Assembly (NCBI GenBank): GCA_951217055.1
Contig: OX578279.1
Coordinates: forward strand, 28,918,173 to 28,982,172
Source: Gerris lacustris
Lineage: Eukaryota > Arthropoda > Insecta > Hemiptera > Gerridae
DNA length: 64,000 nt
Reading direction: 5' to 3'
Positions 10,111-23,321 of the stretch are shown here, piece after piece. The notes beneath the pieces are model-generated. The model was not told the origin of the DNA. It made no database searches and was given only the letters and a program-made list of their open reading frames with translations. The position numbers were made by a program, and so were the translations under genes. Every line of letters starts with the position of its first letter. Positions within the stretch are counted from its first letter, which is position 1.

Positions 10111-13100
10111 CATAAGTTCTTTTATTTGTCTTTACTCTCATTTTTGTTAGACTCTTTATTTTATTCAAATGTAGAAATAGAGAATTAGCTACCGTATCTG
10201 AAATCAGTGTAACAATCTAGAGTCTCGGATTATTACTGTCTTGAAGGCATAAAGTCAGATATTTCGCTCCCACTAAAGGAATCATCTTAAGGGATGATCA
10301 GCATTGAGATATTAAAGTAACAACCATTGAAGCGAACATGATTGATATTGCTTTGAGACGAATCGTTGCTTATCACATATGAATGTATGTACATACTTCA
10401 AAAGAAATAAGAATTGTCAAATTTCACAACGTTGAAATCTTTAATAATTTTCCTAGATTATGTGGAATCGGAGTTTTTTTTTTTTTAATTTTTATATTAT
10501 TATTTTATTAAATATTACATTATTAAGTGACAAAATATTTAACAAGCTCAATCATTTGAAAAAAAATTGCTGCATCGGCAAAGAGGGTTTTTATCATTAG
10601 GCAATAGTTATTTCATTAGCTACTACAGATGATATTTTCCTTATATTTTTTTTTGTTATACATTTATTTACTGCATACTTTAAATATATATTTATATTTA
10701 TTACTGCTTTTTTTTCTCTGAGGTCTATTGAAGGGTGGTTAAGCGTTCAAAAATTCGTTTTGGATGGAAAAAAAAGAAAAAAAAGAAATAAAGTTATTTT
10801 TTTGTGAATTATTACTCTGTTTTTATAGCCTCTTAATAATAAACTCTTGAGAGGAGGGTTAGTAATAAGAAATTAGTCTTTCCCGTTACACGAAAAGAAC
10901 TTTATAAAAAAATAGCAGTTTCAAAGAGTAAAAAGAGCCTCGAGGTAGGAAGTGTTTTTTTTGGGGGGGGGGGGGGGGGGGGGGGGGAGGATATAAATGC
11001 GAAAACCTGAACGTCCAAATTAGAACTTAGAGAACCCATGAGACAACCAAACCGAAAAACACTCCCTTTAACCAAGGGAAAACTACAAGAAAATTATGAG
11101 ATCCAAAGTAAGAGATAGTATGAGACTCCCGTAGGAGTAACAGAGTCTACAAGATTAACGATGTATTTCCTTCTCGTTAACTCTTAGGAAAAAGATAAAA
11201 TCTAGAGGGGGAGAAGTAAAAGAAAAAAATAAAAGAATTTTCCTTTCGATCGATTATGAACACAGATGTTTCCACTTACTCCAATATAATTTGGAGCTTT
11301 CCTCTTGAATTTCTACTTTTGAATATTATACGCGTTCGGAGAAGAAATAGGTCAATAATTTATATGTACATGGTTTACTTAAATTATAAACAACATTAAT
11401 GTGTTTTCCCCTCTACTCAGTGTCAATTTAATCAATTAATTTTTACTCAAGTTCTACAAGTCCTTGTCAAATTAACACGAATGTTTAGTGGATTATTACT
11501 ATTTCTATATTTATTATTTTTATAGAGGATTGTTAGTTACGTATATTTTTCATTTTATTTTACAGCTATCTGTAGTTTGGAAGTTTTCAGTAAAATATAT
11601 TGGCGAGAAAACATCGTTATTAATATCAGGTTTGGTTTGTAAAACTGACCCTTAGTTTGCCATTACCCTTGTGAAAATAGACAAATAAAAGTCCTACATC
11701 TGTTGTCCAGTTAGGTCATCTAATCGATAACCTTTTCAGGATTTTCAATTAATCAAACTACATAAAACTTCAGGGATCCCCCAGCTTTTGTTAGAGTGAC
11801 ATAGAGACACCGCTGAACATCAACCATCCAGTATGAAAGTGACAAAAAGAATAACTAAAAAGTTGTTTTTTCCTCTAAAACCCTTTTCCTAAGTGTGGGA
11901 CGCGGAGGGCGATTTGGAACGGAAGGAGGAGAAAAAAGGATATTGGTGTGAGAATTTGAGATCGATTCTAAAACTTACGAGTGCCTATTTATCACCCAGA
12001 GTGGTGGAAGAGGAGGGAGGTATTGGAAACCCGTGAAAAATCTCATCTGTTCTACGAGAACGTCCTGTCCCATTTATACAGGTTCTATATCCCGCTCCAA
12101 TATCCTTGTAGTTGCCCTCAACACTCCCATCCCTTATCTCAAACCTGAAACCTTAGCCGCTCACTTATTATTTATCCTTTGGATACTTCCTTGCTTATTC
12201 ATTTATAAGTTGTAGTGTTTAATTAATCTGTTACGCTAATAATTCTGTTTTAATTTTCTTTTAATTAATTAGCTGTTCAATTTGCGCCGTCACGTTTAGT
12301 TAATGAACGAATGTTGCTCAAATTGTTTACCTGTAGACATTTTCGAAATAAATTTTAATTTCTCCACATTGGATTTGAATCTTTAGAATCTGTTACGTAA
12401 GCTTTTGTAGATGGAGTTATCATTGAAATCTAGGTTTCCTGGTGAAGACAGGGTCTTTAATTAAGATGCTATTATAACTGAAAGCTCTTCTTCAGTTCAG
12501 AGAAATTTATTAAATATTTATTATACCTTAGTATTATGGCTAGAAAGGGTATTTATTTTTAGGCTCTTAAATTTTTTTTATAAGAACTCATCATGATTAT
12601 TTTCCATTATTAACTTATAACATATATCCAGTGAAAATGTAGAAAGCAACAAACATAAACGTAATTAAAAGTAATCATGAAAAATATATTTTTTAATTTG
12701 TCTAGTCCTTAAAACAACTCATCTTTTACTTTTCAAATATCCTTGTTTATTTGTATGGGTGGATTTCATATCAACTGTCCACCAAAATTTAAAATTTGTA
12801 GTAGATATTGTTTGTTCCTTTCCTTATAATAAATCTTATAAGAAGGATAGAAAGGAAACGAGGGTGAAAGATCATTCAAGTAACTATTACAGATAAGATG
12901 GAAGAGTAATATTGGAAGACACGCAACAAACTAAAAGGTTTACGTTTTCTATCTTACGAATATTGAATCAAGAGGAATCTACCTCAAGACCAAAAAGATT
13001 TCTGATTACAAAACCATAGATTACTAAATATTCAAGTATTGTTCGTGTTTGCAAGCAATTATTTGTTTTAATCTAATATTCAACATAATAAAAATGCTAA

Positions 13101-13784
13101 AACAACCTCTGTGTTAAATAAATTGAAAAAACGTTATTAATTGTATTAATTGATTTATTATAAATTTGAATGAACAAATTTTCATTGATATTGACGCTAT
13201 TCCCTTATAAATCAATCGACCAAAAATTCTTCTCTTTCTATATCCTTCCTCTATTAAATAAAAAAAAATCCCGTTCTTTATTCATATATCGAAAAATCAT
13301 TTATCTTTTTTTGGGGGTCTATTTGTTTTTTTCTTTTGTTTCCTTTAATTGTTTTGAAACAATTTTTTGGCTTACCTAACAGAGTTTATTGGTTTACGAA
13401 CTAACCCCAATTTTTATTGCTTCAATATGAAAAGGTGTAAATTTAGTTAAATTTGCATCTAACAAATTTAATGGTGAATGTTTATAAAGAAAAATATTAA
13501 TTGGAATTACATATTAGTTATTCTGTGACCAAATTGTAATAGACTTTGTTGTCTGTAATATTGCATCATCCTGGTTAAACAGAAGTCTAATCTAGTCCGC
13601 GGCGGATAAATGAGCAGTTGTATTTTCCCCAGAGTTTGGGATGGTTTTGAAACATGACTGATGAAATAGCTAATGCATTAATGGATATGTTATTGTTGTA
13701 GACGCAAGTACATTGTTAGCTGATTCTTTATCCCAATAGGGTTTTACTCAAAATAGTTATATGTTTCGATATTTTAGGTTCCTG
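10111..13784. other. AT-rich DNA with a G homopolymer, no gene
   Basis: Largely featureless. A G run of more than 20 bases lies at 10964-10987. A purine-rich, GC-richer patch at 11870-12030 has no coherent frame. The short open frames at 12033-12215 and 13170-13379 resemble nothing I know and have the composition of chance frames. Confidence 0.5.
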
Positions 13785-13984
13785 AATTGTGTAATTGTCT
13801 GAAGTAATTTCGGATATTGTTCTTGAGACGGTCGAAGATATGATAAAATCCGGTCTTGACGGTAAAGCTTGCCGAACCCTTCTCCGTTTTCATTATTTCA
13901 TGCACCCATTTCCTTTTTCGTGTTGCATGCCTCAAAGCGAACAGAAAAGGCAATTAATTCTTCGTCGGAGGAACTGCTTGACAT
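13785..13984 (-). pseudogene. PIF/Harbinger transposase N-terminal relic
   Basis: The minus-strand frame from 13984 starts MSSSSSDEELIAF, then continues NENGEGFGKLY, ILSYLRPSQEQYPKLLQTI. This is the N-terminal layout of HARBI1/ALP1-like nucleases: an acidic serine-rich start, a 'WVH.IN..R...GEF..LY' block, then 'FF.YFRMS.EQYD.LLQLI'. One in-frame stop follows the missing WVH block, and the catalytic DDE part is absent. It is a fragment of a decayed element. Assignment is by motif recall, not alignment. Confidence 0.6.
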
Positions 13985-15234
13985 GCTAATTAAAAAGAAG
14001 AAGAAGAAATGATCATCAAGAGTTCAAGAAATCACGCAGTTAGCACTTGGTTGCTACTGTTTTCACACTGGTTCGTCCCGACTTGTCCAAATTTTGGTTG
14101 ACCACCCCAGTCCGCGATGGACTGGAATTGTCTGCATTTTGATTCGGAGATCAGGTGCATTGCAAACGCAGGAGCATTGCAAGCGCAAGAATGTATTTTG
14201 GCTCTCCTCGTTTTTGTCTATACAGACCCAAAAAATATAATCTAGAATCTGAAAGAACTTTAAAATTTCAATGCAAAAACATCGCAACTCAATCAGTATT
14301 TATATTTAGAATTAAAATTTAAATGAAAATAAATTATTTCAAACAAATATTTTTTTTTAAATCAAATTAAATACTGTCCTTGTCTTTTATAATTATTATT
14401 GTGGTTTGGCTACGTTTTTTATTTTTATTTTTATTTGAAAAAAAAGAAAAACATTTTGTCCAAATCTTACGTAAGCTGTCATAAATAATACTTTTTATTT
14501 TTTTATCGATCGTTATTTCAGATTGGTTCTTGTCATTTTTATTGTCTACCTGCTCTTAGTTTTAGCTATGAATAGTAAAGACAGTAGGTATGCATTTTTT
14601 TCTATGCTTGCTAGCCTTGAATGCTCATCTGATAAAACTGTTTTACGTTTAAAAGCTCGTAACTAGGAATTCTAATTTAAACATACCCAATTTTATCTAT
14701 GACATTTTGCCAGATTTTTTTTTCTTTTATTAATTTTTTTTTTTTAGTTTCCTTGTGTTTTACATAACACGATGTTGATTTGACCTTGTCTTTCTTTCTT
14801 GGTCAAGTGTCAAGGCATTTATGAACTTGATTTCTTTTCAGTATTTTATTTTTGATTTCTTGAAATTTACCTATCGTAAAGATGATTCTTTCTTGGCATA
14901 TTCAATTAAAACCATAATTTATTAAAGAATTTTGCATAATTATTTTTGTTTTACCATTGAAATTGAATTAGTAAAGAGTAATTATCAAAGAATTCTTGAA
15001 TTATACTTTATTTCCCGATAGACATATCAAATACTTCACCATCTATATCAGCTCGATCATTTTATTACAAAATGTATTAGATACTCCTGCTAAGAAAATG
15101 ATATGATTCTAATTATTGGAATTTTGTTCCAGAGCACATATTTTAAGCTTTTTGGATAAACTGATCCCGTTCTTTTATTTTTGCTTCCGAGTTTGACGAT
15201 TATATTTCCACAAAAGTTTGAAATTTACTTTTTT
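13985..15234. other. AT-rich DNA, no gene seen
   Basis: Contains a (GAA)n patch near 13995, a small dyad CCAGTCCGCGATGGACTGG at 14107-14125 and a stray rep-A head fragment (TTGCTTCCGAGTTTGACG) near 15181. No gene is recognised. Confidence 0.5.
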
Positions 15235-15582
15235 TACTTTCTCATATAAAGAGAAAGTATTGGGATTTGGAGATTCTAATGGATTTACACATTTTGAGGT
15301 TCTCCAAGTCCAAAAAAGTGGTTTTTAAAAAATATCTGTCTCGACTGCTTAATCGCGTGGAACCTAAACTAGTGCACCGATTCTGACGAAATTTTACATA
15401 CATGTTCAGAAAAATCATACCCCAAGGCGAAATTGAGAAATGGATTTAAGCTCCAAATTTAAAGGCGCTACTCCTCAAAAACTCATTATTTCTCCGACTG
15501 TTTTGATTAAAAAATTCTAAAATGTAGACCATTAAAAACGAATCTAACAATATAAGCCGTTTTCCCGGGAGAAATCTAGTTT
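15235..15582 (+). repeat. rep-B copy
   Basis: Starts with the 9-bp-stem hairpin TACTTTCTC/GAGAAAGTA. It continues through TGGATTTACACATTTTGAGG, CCAAAAAAGTGGTTTTTAAA, the core with CGATTCTGACGAAATTTTAC, and ends TTTCCCGGGAGAAATCTAGT. It matches 60003-60388 in the same order. Non-coding. Confidence 0.85.
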
Positions 15583-16099
15583 CTGACATATTGATGAAAA
15601 TAAATCTGATTTAGTTTAAAATCGAAAACAAAAAGTAAACTATTACCTGATTAACTTTAACAGGGCATCGCGTGGCTCTATCACTGAATCGAGCTTAATG
15701 CGATAAATATTTAATAATAAGCAAATTAGTTAATCTTCATGGGTTTATAGTTTAAAATAATGAATAATTGGAGTAGAGGATAGTGCGGGGTGGAACTCCC
15801 ACTTCACTTGGAAGGTTATATAGGAGGGTTCCTAATGGTGGGTTGACAGCTAGCGGATCGACACGCGTATCCGTCTGTATAGATAACAATATATTTATTC
15901 ATGTTTCTGGGATCTGGGTCCGAGATTATATGAGAATTTAATTTTTTCTTATGGTATAGAAATTTATTTCTGATGGAAGAAAGATGAGTAATAGTGGTCA
16001 TAAGTAAAAAATAATAATTTCCATATATGTTAATGCAATAAGCAGAGTGCCCGAAGAGAGAGATCAATCGCATAGAGTTAATATTACATTACCAACTTT
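15583..16099. other. AT-rich spacer, no gene seen
   Basis: A slightly GC-richer piece at 15780-15870 has no recognised function. Confidence 0.5.
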
Positions 16100-16951
<852 letters not shown>

Positions 16952-17383
16952 AATTTTTATTTTGGAAATTCTAAAATAAGTTTATTTTAGTGTTATTTAC
17001 TTATTAAAGTCGTTTAGAAACCTTCTTTCAATTTATTATTCTTTTATTGGCTTATACATTTATTAAGTGGAACATAATGCAACTTTGTTGATTCAAATCA
17101 ATATTTGATTAATTTTGAACAAGTTACGGGAATATCGGAAGAACTCGGTAATTCGAAGGAAGTTTAGATTCACTAGTGGAGCTCAAGGTCTAAGGATACA
17201 GGAATATCTCTACAAAAATCAGTCTGTCTCATGAATGTGTACTATCAACTTAAATTGAACTCTAAAAAACTTAAATAAAGAAAGGAAAATGGAAAATTCT
17301 GTTTTTAAATATTTTTATTTTAAAGAGACTTTTTAGTAAGTATTGTAATATTGTTCAATATATGTATTGTTTTAAGTTTGATC
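16952..17383. other. AT-rich DNA, no gene seen
   Basis: No coding or repeat signal recognised. Confidence 0.55.
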
Positions 17384-17877
17384 CTCTCGACCAGTGGCGT
17401 ATCCAGGGGGGGGGGGGGGGGCACAGGGGGCACTAGCCCCCCCCCCCCCCCCCCCCAGACCCAATAGAGTAGAAAAAAAATACCGCCGTATATTTTTTAC
17501 ATTCACCACATTTCACTTCAGAAATGCATAAAAGCGCTGTTTTGAGAGGTCATATTATCAAAATTTACCGGACCCCCCACCTTAAATTCCCCCCTCCCAA
17601 TAATTAACTGCAGACGACGCCCATGACTTACAGTTAGATATTGTACTCAAGTAAATTTTAGCATACCATTTTCTAACGAATACGTTCTAAAACAGTTGTT
17701 GTTACTTGGGCGCGGAGATTTTGTTTTTTTAGGGGGGCAGCTTCTTTGTTGAATAAGTAGTTCCCTTTTCTTGTTACCACTACGAATACCCCCTCCCCCA
17801 CCCCCCTAATCTAAACTAACTTATAATGTGCCCCCCCCCCCCCAGACCTAGCCGCTGGATACGCCACTGCTCTCGAC
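17384..17877. mobile_element. Non-autonomous hAT element with 8-bp TSD
   Basis: The 478-bp body (17392-17869) has perfect 15-bp terminal inverted repeats CAGTGGCGTATCCAG and CTGGATACGCCACTG. The exact 8-bp duplication CTCTCGAC stands on both sides (17384-17391 and 17870-17877). The CAGTGGCG terminus and 8-bp duplication are diagnostic of hAT elements. Inside each end sits a long homopolymer block: G then C at 17406-17456, C at 17831-17843. There is no transposase frame, so it depends on a partner elsewhere. The intact duplication suggests it is relatively young. Confidence 0.92.
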
Positions 17878-18811
17878 ACAATAATAACAATATCATAAAC
17901 AAATATAATAATAATCTTATTTAGAACTATTTCCAGTCCATGCTGGATATAGCAAAACAATTTTGAAAGCCCAAAATTTTAATTGGTAATTCAGCGGAAA
18001 CAAAAGAATAGTAATTACGTTCTGCTAACTTAGTCAAGCAATTAATGAAAGGACGATTAAATCTAGTTGTTTCTGCTTAATCGGTAGCTTTCAGATGTAC
18101 TAAGCTTACAGACACATATATTACAAACGTTTCATTTAGAGAATTTCGTTTTAATTGTCTTCCATTTGTATTATTATTTTTTATTTTTATTTTAACTCTA
18201 TGAATTCAATCAGTTTACTTTATATATTTATTTTTATTTTTTTCATGGAGAAGTAGGATTTATTGAAACTAGAAATGGAAAAAGAGAATCCAATAGAAGA
18301 AAACGTTATTAAATCCAATCGAAACTGATTTCCAACTAGAAATTGGAAATACATTATTGATGCTTTGTGGAAGGGCTTCAGTGCGACAACTCATCGATCT
18401 ATATTGCAAGGCTAGGCTCGTAATAATTCAAGCCGATTTCCTCTTTAAATACTAATAGAGAACAAATGAAAAGAAAAGATAAATAATTTTATTACTTTGT
18501 CTGCTTTCGCCATTTATTTATATCTTATTTTGCTTTCGACTTTACCGAAGGTAACGGAGGCATTTTTATCATACTGAAGAACAATTATTTCATTCCTCTC
18601 TCTCCACAGCTCAGGACTCCATGTTCTCTAGTGGAGAGATTACCTTCTATAGTCCTAAAATGTAAAATACGAAAAAAACTACTCATAGAATTAGGTAAAT
18701 TATTTATGTATTATTATGTTTATTTAATAAAGGTATTTAAAAATAAAAAATAAATCCTAAATTCAACAATTTTCTAGAACAAGTTGCGTTAGGCATTAGA
18801 GAGTTTTTTTT
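17878..18811. other. AT-rich DNA with a rep-A head fragment
   Basis: 18531-18592 carries a solo rep-A head (TTTACCGAAGGTAACGGAGG, then a CATACTGAAGAAC-like stretch). The remainder shows no gene. Confidence 0.55.
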
Positions 18812-19342
18812 GGAACAAAGTTCCTTATGGCACGTTCTGGAGCCCAGGAGTGAATCCGAAAAGAACAACCAAAATCACCGCACGCTAAAAGCGTCACGAA
18901 ATCTACGGATGGCGATAACTTGTGTAAAAGTTGACCGACTTAGTTGAAATTTGGTACACATGTTCATTTTACCAATGCCCAGAACAGGTTCGTTGGAAAA
19001 CGTCATCCGCCCAAGCGTTCACGTGCAATGCTCGCATAAACGTGAGCTTCAAATTTAAAATTGGAATTTTAGGACGGGAAAAAATTCTAACTTTATCTAT
19101 TTAATGAGACAAAACAACTTTTATAAATATTTTTTTTTAGTAAAACGAACACCGACTCTGCTATGAAGTGATAAAGATCGCTAAATTTATTAAAGCGGAC
19201 CTAAACGTTTTAAATAAAGAAAACAACGTTTTTACCGATATCTTACGTTCTAACGTAACGATTTTAATAAAACTTCATACACATCGTCTAAAAGTCTAAA
19301 GTACAATTGAAACAGGCATGTAAAATTTCAACCTGATACAAG
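18812..19342 (+). repeat. rep-D copy
   Basis: Begins with the hairpin GGAACAAAGTTCC (18812-18824), then GGCACGTTCTGGAGCCCAGG and the core GACTTAGTTGAAATTTGGTA near 18940. It next has a segment rich in CGT/ACG (AAGCGTTCACGTGCAATGC), and ends near CAGGCATGTAAAATTTCAAC. The reversed partner at 4932-5481 aligns along the whole length. Non-coding. Confidence 0.85.
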
Positions 19343-19641
19343 CAGCAGTTTTTTTTACAGTGACGTGATATATTTTACAATTTTTAAAAGTTGATGTCCG
19401 AAGTGTGGTGTTTGCAATTTGTATAGGTGTATTAAGAATGTAGAGGGATTCCCCCACTACTATACTTCGTTTGGTATCCTTTCGTGCGCATTCCTAACTC
19501 TTCTGTTTTTCCATCTCTCTCTCACTATACTCTCTCTCTCTTACTCCTCCTTCCTGTCAAACTCGCTATTTACCCTCAAAACAACGCTTTTTTTCAATTA
19601 TTGTTTCTATCATTGAGAAAAGTATTCGTATATTATTTAAA

Positions 19642-19776
19642 ATGGAAAGTGCACTAAGAGAATCGTCAGAAATTGACAGTGTCGACTGTGTTAAATTATT
19701 AACCAGTAAAACATCGTCAGAAATTGACAGTGTCGACTGTGTTAAATTATTAACCAGTAAAACTGTAAATATGTAA
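19642..19776 (+). CDS. Possible small exon with in-frame duplication
   Basis: A 44-codon frame starts ATG at 19642 and reads MESALRESSEIDSVDCVKLL onward. Positions 19662-19712 and 19713-19763 are exact tandem 51-bp copies, so 17 residues are repeated without breaking the frame. The end of the frame overlaps ATGTAAGTAT, a good 5' splice-donor match (GT at 19773), so it might be a first coding exon of a gene or transposon rather than a complete short gene. A CT-rich tract lies about 100 bases upstream. The product is acidic and not recognised. No acceptor or second exon could be tied to it. Confidence 0.25.
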   Translation: MESALRESSEIDSVDCVKLLTSKTSSEIDSVDCVKLLTSKTVNM

Positions 19777-19960
19777 GTATAAATTGATGTAATAAAATAA
19801 TATTGCTCATAAGCGGATCAAGGGATTTTTGTAATAAGTTTTATGTAATAATTTTACTAATAATAATTTTCTAATTGAGTCAAAAATATTTATTGGAACG
19901 AGTAATTAGCAACGTATATGTACTTAGCAGTGTGATTTTATATTTAATAAAAAAATGTAA

Positions 19961-20170
19961 GGAACTTCGTTCCTAACGGGTGTCCCGCGACACCACACGT
20001 ATTTTTTGTCATATATATGTCTGTAAATCTGCCCACTAACATTTTTACGAACGCCCATATCTTAACAACTCTCGACTGATGGGCTCATAGAATGCATTTT
20101 CACACGTTTTAGGGCTATATAGATAAAAATATATTTATGAAGCCGCGGAGATATCACTGAATTTGTTTCT
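19961..20170 (+). repeat. rep-C copy
   Basis: Starts with the hairpin GGAACTTCGTTCC (19961-19973), then a second dyad GGTGTCCCGCGACACC (19979-19994). A TGTCTGTAAATCTG tract follows, and then CGCCCATATCTTAACAACTC with a core comparable in place to those of rep-A and rep-B. A reversed head fragment occurs at 4541-4592. The right boundary is unclear. Confidence 0.65.
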
Positions 20171-20318
20171 AGCCTTCTTTCCTTGTGCACTTGCGCAGCG
20201 TTTCGTTCAGGTTATAAACAATGCCGATGCCGAATATATTATTAAAATACAAAACTAACTTTCTAAAAGGATGGTTTGAAAATAAAAATCAAGAGCGTAT
20301 TTAATATTTACTACGTAA

Positions 20319-20588
20319 ATGGATGACTCGAAAAATGAAAACAAAAATATAACCAAGAGAAAAGAGGACTGGAAGGTTTCAATTTGGGTTGGCATAATCG
20401 CGCGGAAGTTGGTTCCAAACCAACTTTTCTCGCGTCATGTTATGCCAGAGCCATACATTATTCTAAAGCGCTTCAAAGACGCATGCTGTGAACCCACTTT
20501 TAGAAAAAATTTGGATGATGTCAAAATTAATCTGCAGATTGTTGAAATTCCATTGGTTCCTACCGCGAATACTTACAACCTAATTTAA
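20319..20588 (+). CDS. Hypothetical 89-residue frame
   Basis: ATG at 20319 opens a frame of 89 codons with a lysine/asparagine-rich start (MDDSKNENKNITKRKEDWKV) and mixed, protein-like composition after that. I do not recognise the product. The middle of the frame (20390-20447) is an imperfect hairpin with stems TGGCATAA, CGCG and AAGTTGGTT and their complements, which argues for a repeat-derived rather than host origin. It lies just downstream of rep-C and could belong to a larger element. No splice sites were assigned. Confidence 0.2.
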   Translation: MDDSKNENKNITKRKEDWKVSIWVGIIARKLVPNQLFSRHVMPEPYIILKRFKDACCEPTFRKNLDDVKINLQIVEIPLVPTANTYNLI

Positions 20589-21340
20589 GACATATTTTAA
20601 ATTTATCTAATTATACATTATTTATCCGTCTATGAGCATTATTATGCGATTTTTTTTTTCTTAATTTCTTTAGATTGTGATTAAAATAGTTAAATGGTAC
20701 CGTATTTATTTATACTTTTCATCATTATTGTGTCCACCTGAAAACAAAGAGGCGAAATGGTCTTTAAGTTTTGAAAATGTACTCTAATTTGTATAATTGT
20801 TATTTAAAACTATACGCACCTTAACTATAATATACAAGGAATTTTTACATGGACGAATGAAAACCTTATGGGAAGGTAGAAGCAAGTGTTTAAGGCCAGA
20901 ACTACAGTCTTCCCTTCTGCTTTGATAACTTTAAAAAGTTTATAGAGTAGAAGTATACAACCACGAAAATCCTATAAAAGGGTTAAAGAGTCCAGGAATT
21001 TATATCATGTCTCTATGAAAAAGCTTGATGCCACTGAACCCTGAACCCTGTAGAGTGTATAGTGTATAAACTTAAAAAACCCTTTAATACTAAAGGCTGT
21101 CTGAAGCAAGCTAAAGAACGCAATCGTGATTTTGGCAACCGCTTTGTATATGGTGGTTCTTAATCTCAATTTATCAGTCCATAGTCTTTCTATGCGGAAG
21201 TTATGGTTTTTCGTCTTGGTAAATTGGCTTATGGGTGGGCAATAAATTTCTGTACAGATATTGAAAATGACCTAGACTAAAATCGTACGATGTTCAATCT
21301 TTAGATCTTCAACCCAATTCCCTTTATATATGTAATAACA
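20589..21340. other. AT-rich DNA, no gene seen
   Basis: Moderate complexity at 20860-21240 but no coherent frame or known motif. Confidence 0.5.
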
Positions 21341-21770
21341 ATAGTATGCCAATTAATGTGGCACATAGCTTCCTCGCATCCTATGACGTACTTTATTGAT
21401 ATTATGCTTTTACAACCCTTTATTTTATAACTTATTTAATTGTTTCCCCCTCTTTTTTTTAAATCTTTCAAAATAGTTTGGTTTTTCACGTGAATAAAAG
21501 TATCAATTTAGCAATATTCAATGTACGTAGGTGGTTTAAATTGATCTGGGGCTTTCTGCGGGCTACTTTTGACAAACTATCCAAATTTCTTAAAAATCAG
21601 ATGAGTATTTTTGAAGATATAGGAGTAAATAAATGTATTTTTATGTGCATGTGGAAAAGAAATAAATGAGCGCAGATAGTTAAAACTTATGTGGGACCAA
21701 CAATGGGCTAATTATGACCTACCATCTAAATTTCATTGAAATTACTTTTACGTATACTATAACTACGTTA
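21341..21770 (-). repeat. rep-A copy, reversed, head missing
   Basis: In element orientation the core at 21735-21770 is followed by the block with TCAACCTTCTGCG-like sequence and CACATGCACATAAAAATAC. The tail GAGGAAGCTATGTGCCACAT ends at about 21350. The hairpin head and GTCTGTC tract are absent. Confidence 0.75.
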
Positions 21771-22440
21771 TAAGATAAAGTGTAGTGACGAATAAATTAG
21801 TGTTGACAATATTTGAGTGGTATTACATATCTCATTGGTAAACGTTAGCCACTTCATAGCTTACGACTGATATAGATTTCGCTGCCTCGTAAGGTCATTA
21901 GCCGTAGAACAGTTTTTTGTTTAGATTAAACAATTATAAACCACAAGATGATATGGAGAAAGAAGAGACCACGCAACCAGACTGAATGGCAAATAAATTA
22001 ATAACTACTGACTAATAAGTCTAGACCAGTTCTTGGCATCAAAACACCCATGCATAGACCAAACAAAAACAGAAATAGGATAAGGAGGCTAAATTCTATT
22101 TTAATAGGTAAATAAATCAATATCCTTTGTTCTTACTTAACGTATTTAGGTCTTCAAAGATTGGAGTTTTTGGTAGCTCCTGTGATATCAATGATCAAAT
22201 AAATTCCATCTTTCTTTAATTAATAATTAGGTAGGCTGTTTGGTGATAATGACTTATATGCGCGTTTAATGAGCCCACATTAAAATAAGAAAACTAATAA
22301 GTTTGGTATGTTCTTTTCACGGCTTTATTGTACAAGAATAGCTGTTTAAAACGCGTGTTGTGGAATGGTTATCGTATAATAATGACTATGAAAAATTCTA
22401 ACTTTATTATATTTACGCGATTTATTTGTTCTATCAACTT
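21771..22440. other. AT-rich DNA, no gene seen
   Basis: No feature recognised. Confidence 0.5.
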
Positions 22441-22845
22441 TGGGGGTAATAATGAGTTTTTTATAGAATAATATTATGCTTAATAAACAAGATACCTTTC
22501 AATATTCAAATTCGTGTGATGAACGTCATGTTTAAGGACTGCCGCTCATAATTTGGACTTTTCAACAATTCATAATCACAATAGGATTGCATAATATTTC
22601 TCGAATTCAAACAAATCAACGAAAGAACATTTATTTTTTAAGGTAACAGTGAGTTTCTTTGAATAATTCTTAAGAATGTGTAATTGAATAATATTATGCT
22701 TAATAAACAAAACACCTTTAATTATTCAAATTCGTGTAATGAATGTCGTGTTTTAGGACTACTGTTGTTCATCATTTGAATTTTTTTAATGAATCACTAT
22801 AAGATTGCATTTTTCTCGAATTCGTAGGAACACTTATTTTTTAAT
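22441..22845 (+). repeat. Diverged tandem duplication, about 219 bp
   Basis: GAATAATATTATGCTTAATA occurs at 22465 and again at 22684. Both are followed by matching blocks (ATTCAAATTCGTGT, GACTGCCG/GACTACTG, AGGATTGCAT/AAGATTGCAT, TTCTCGAATTC, ACATTTATTTTTTAA). The copies differ by several indels, so the duplication is old. Non-coding. Confidence 0.75.
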
Positions 22846-23216
22846 CACAAAATAAAGATGCATAACTAAATATATTTAATGAGGATAAGCTGTGAAAGTG
22901 AGGTCATCCAGAGTGTTTAAAAAGAAATATAATTCTGAGGATATAACTTAATGAAAAGAATCGTTCTGCACGATTGTTGGTGAACTGAAAGGGAACTGGC
23001 ATCACCTATTTCTTATGGGTGATAATCGTGACTGGTGCAGCTGTCTAGGTCAACCTTGTATACAATTTCAAACGCATTAGGGAATACCACAGCTAAACGT
23101 AAGTTCGACGTTGGATCAAAGCTGAATTTAAGGTATGCATTTGTACAATTCTTATGCATATAGGCAATAGGAGACATATATTTTAGTTAGCTTAGGAATG
23201 TATTTAAAGATTTATT
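22846..23216. other. AT-rich DNA, no gene seen
   Basis: No feature recognised. Confidence 0.5.
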
Positions 23217-23321
23217 TAAAGAACAATAAATAATTTTATCTACGATTGATTCGAAATATAAACATTATATCTTTGTTCAGATGCGTAGAAAGTGATTCTT
23301 TACGTACTTGTATTCATTGCG
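23217..23321 (-). repeat. Left arm of perfect 105-bp inverted repeat
   Basis: Every base pairs with 24753-24857 in reverse complement by eye. The sequence is the terminal part of rep-H, including ATCTACGATTGATTCGAAAT. Confidence 0.9.

Noticed and set aside
12033..12215. 60-codon frame in a GC-richer patch
   Set aside because: No motif, no splice context, and the upstream region lacks an open continuation.
21478..21669. 63-codon frame repeated almost identically in the minus-strand frame at 56005-56358
   Set aside because: The shared peptide comes from rep-A, which is non-coding. Similarity reflects repeat copies, and other copies do not keep the frame open.
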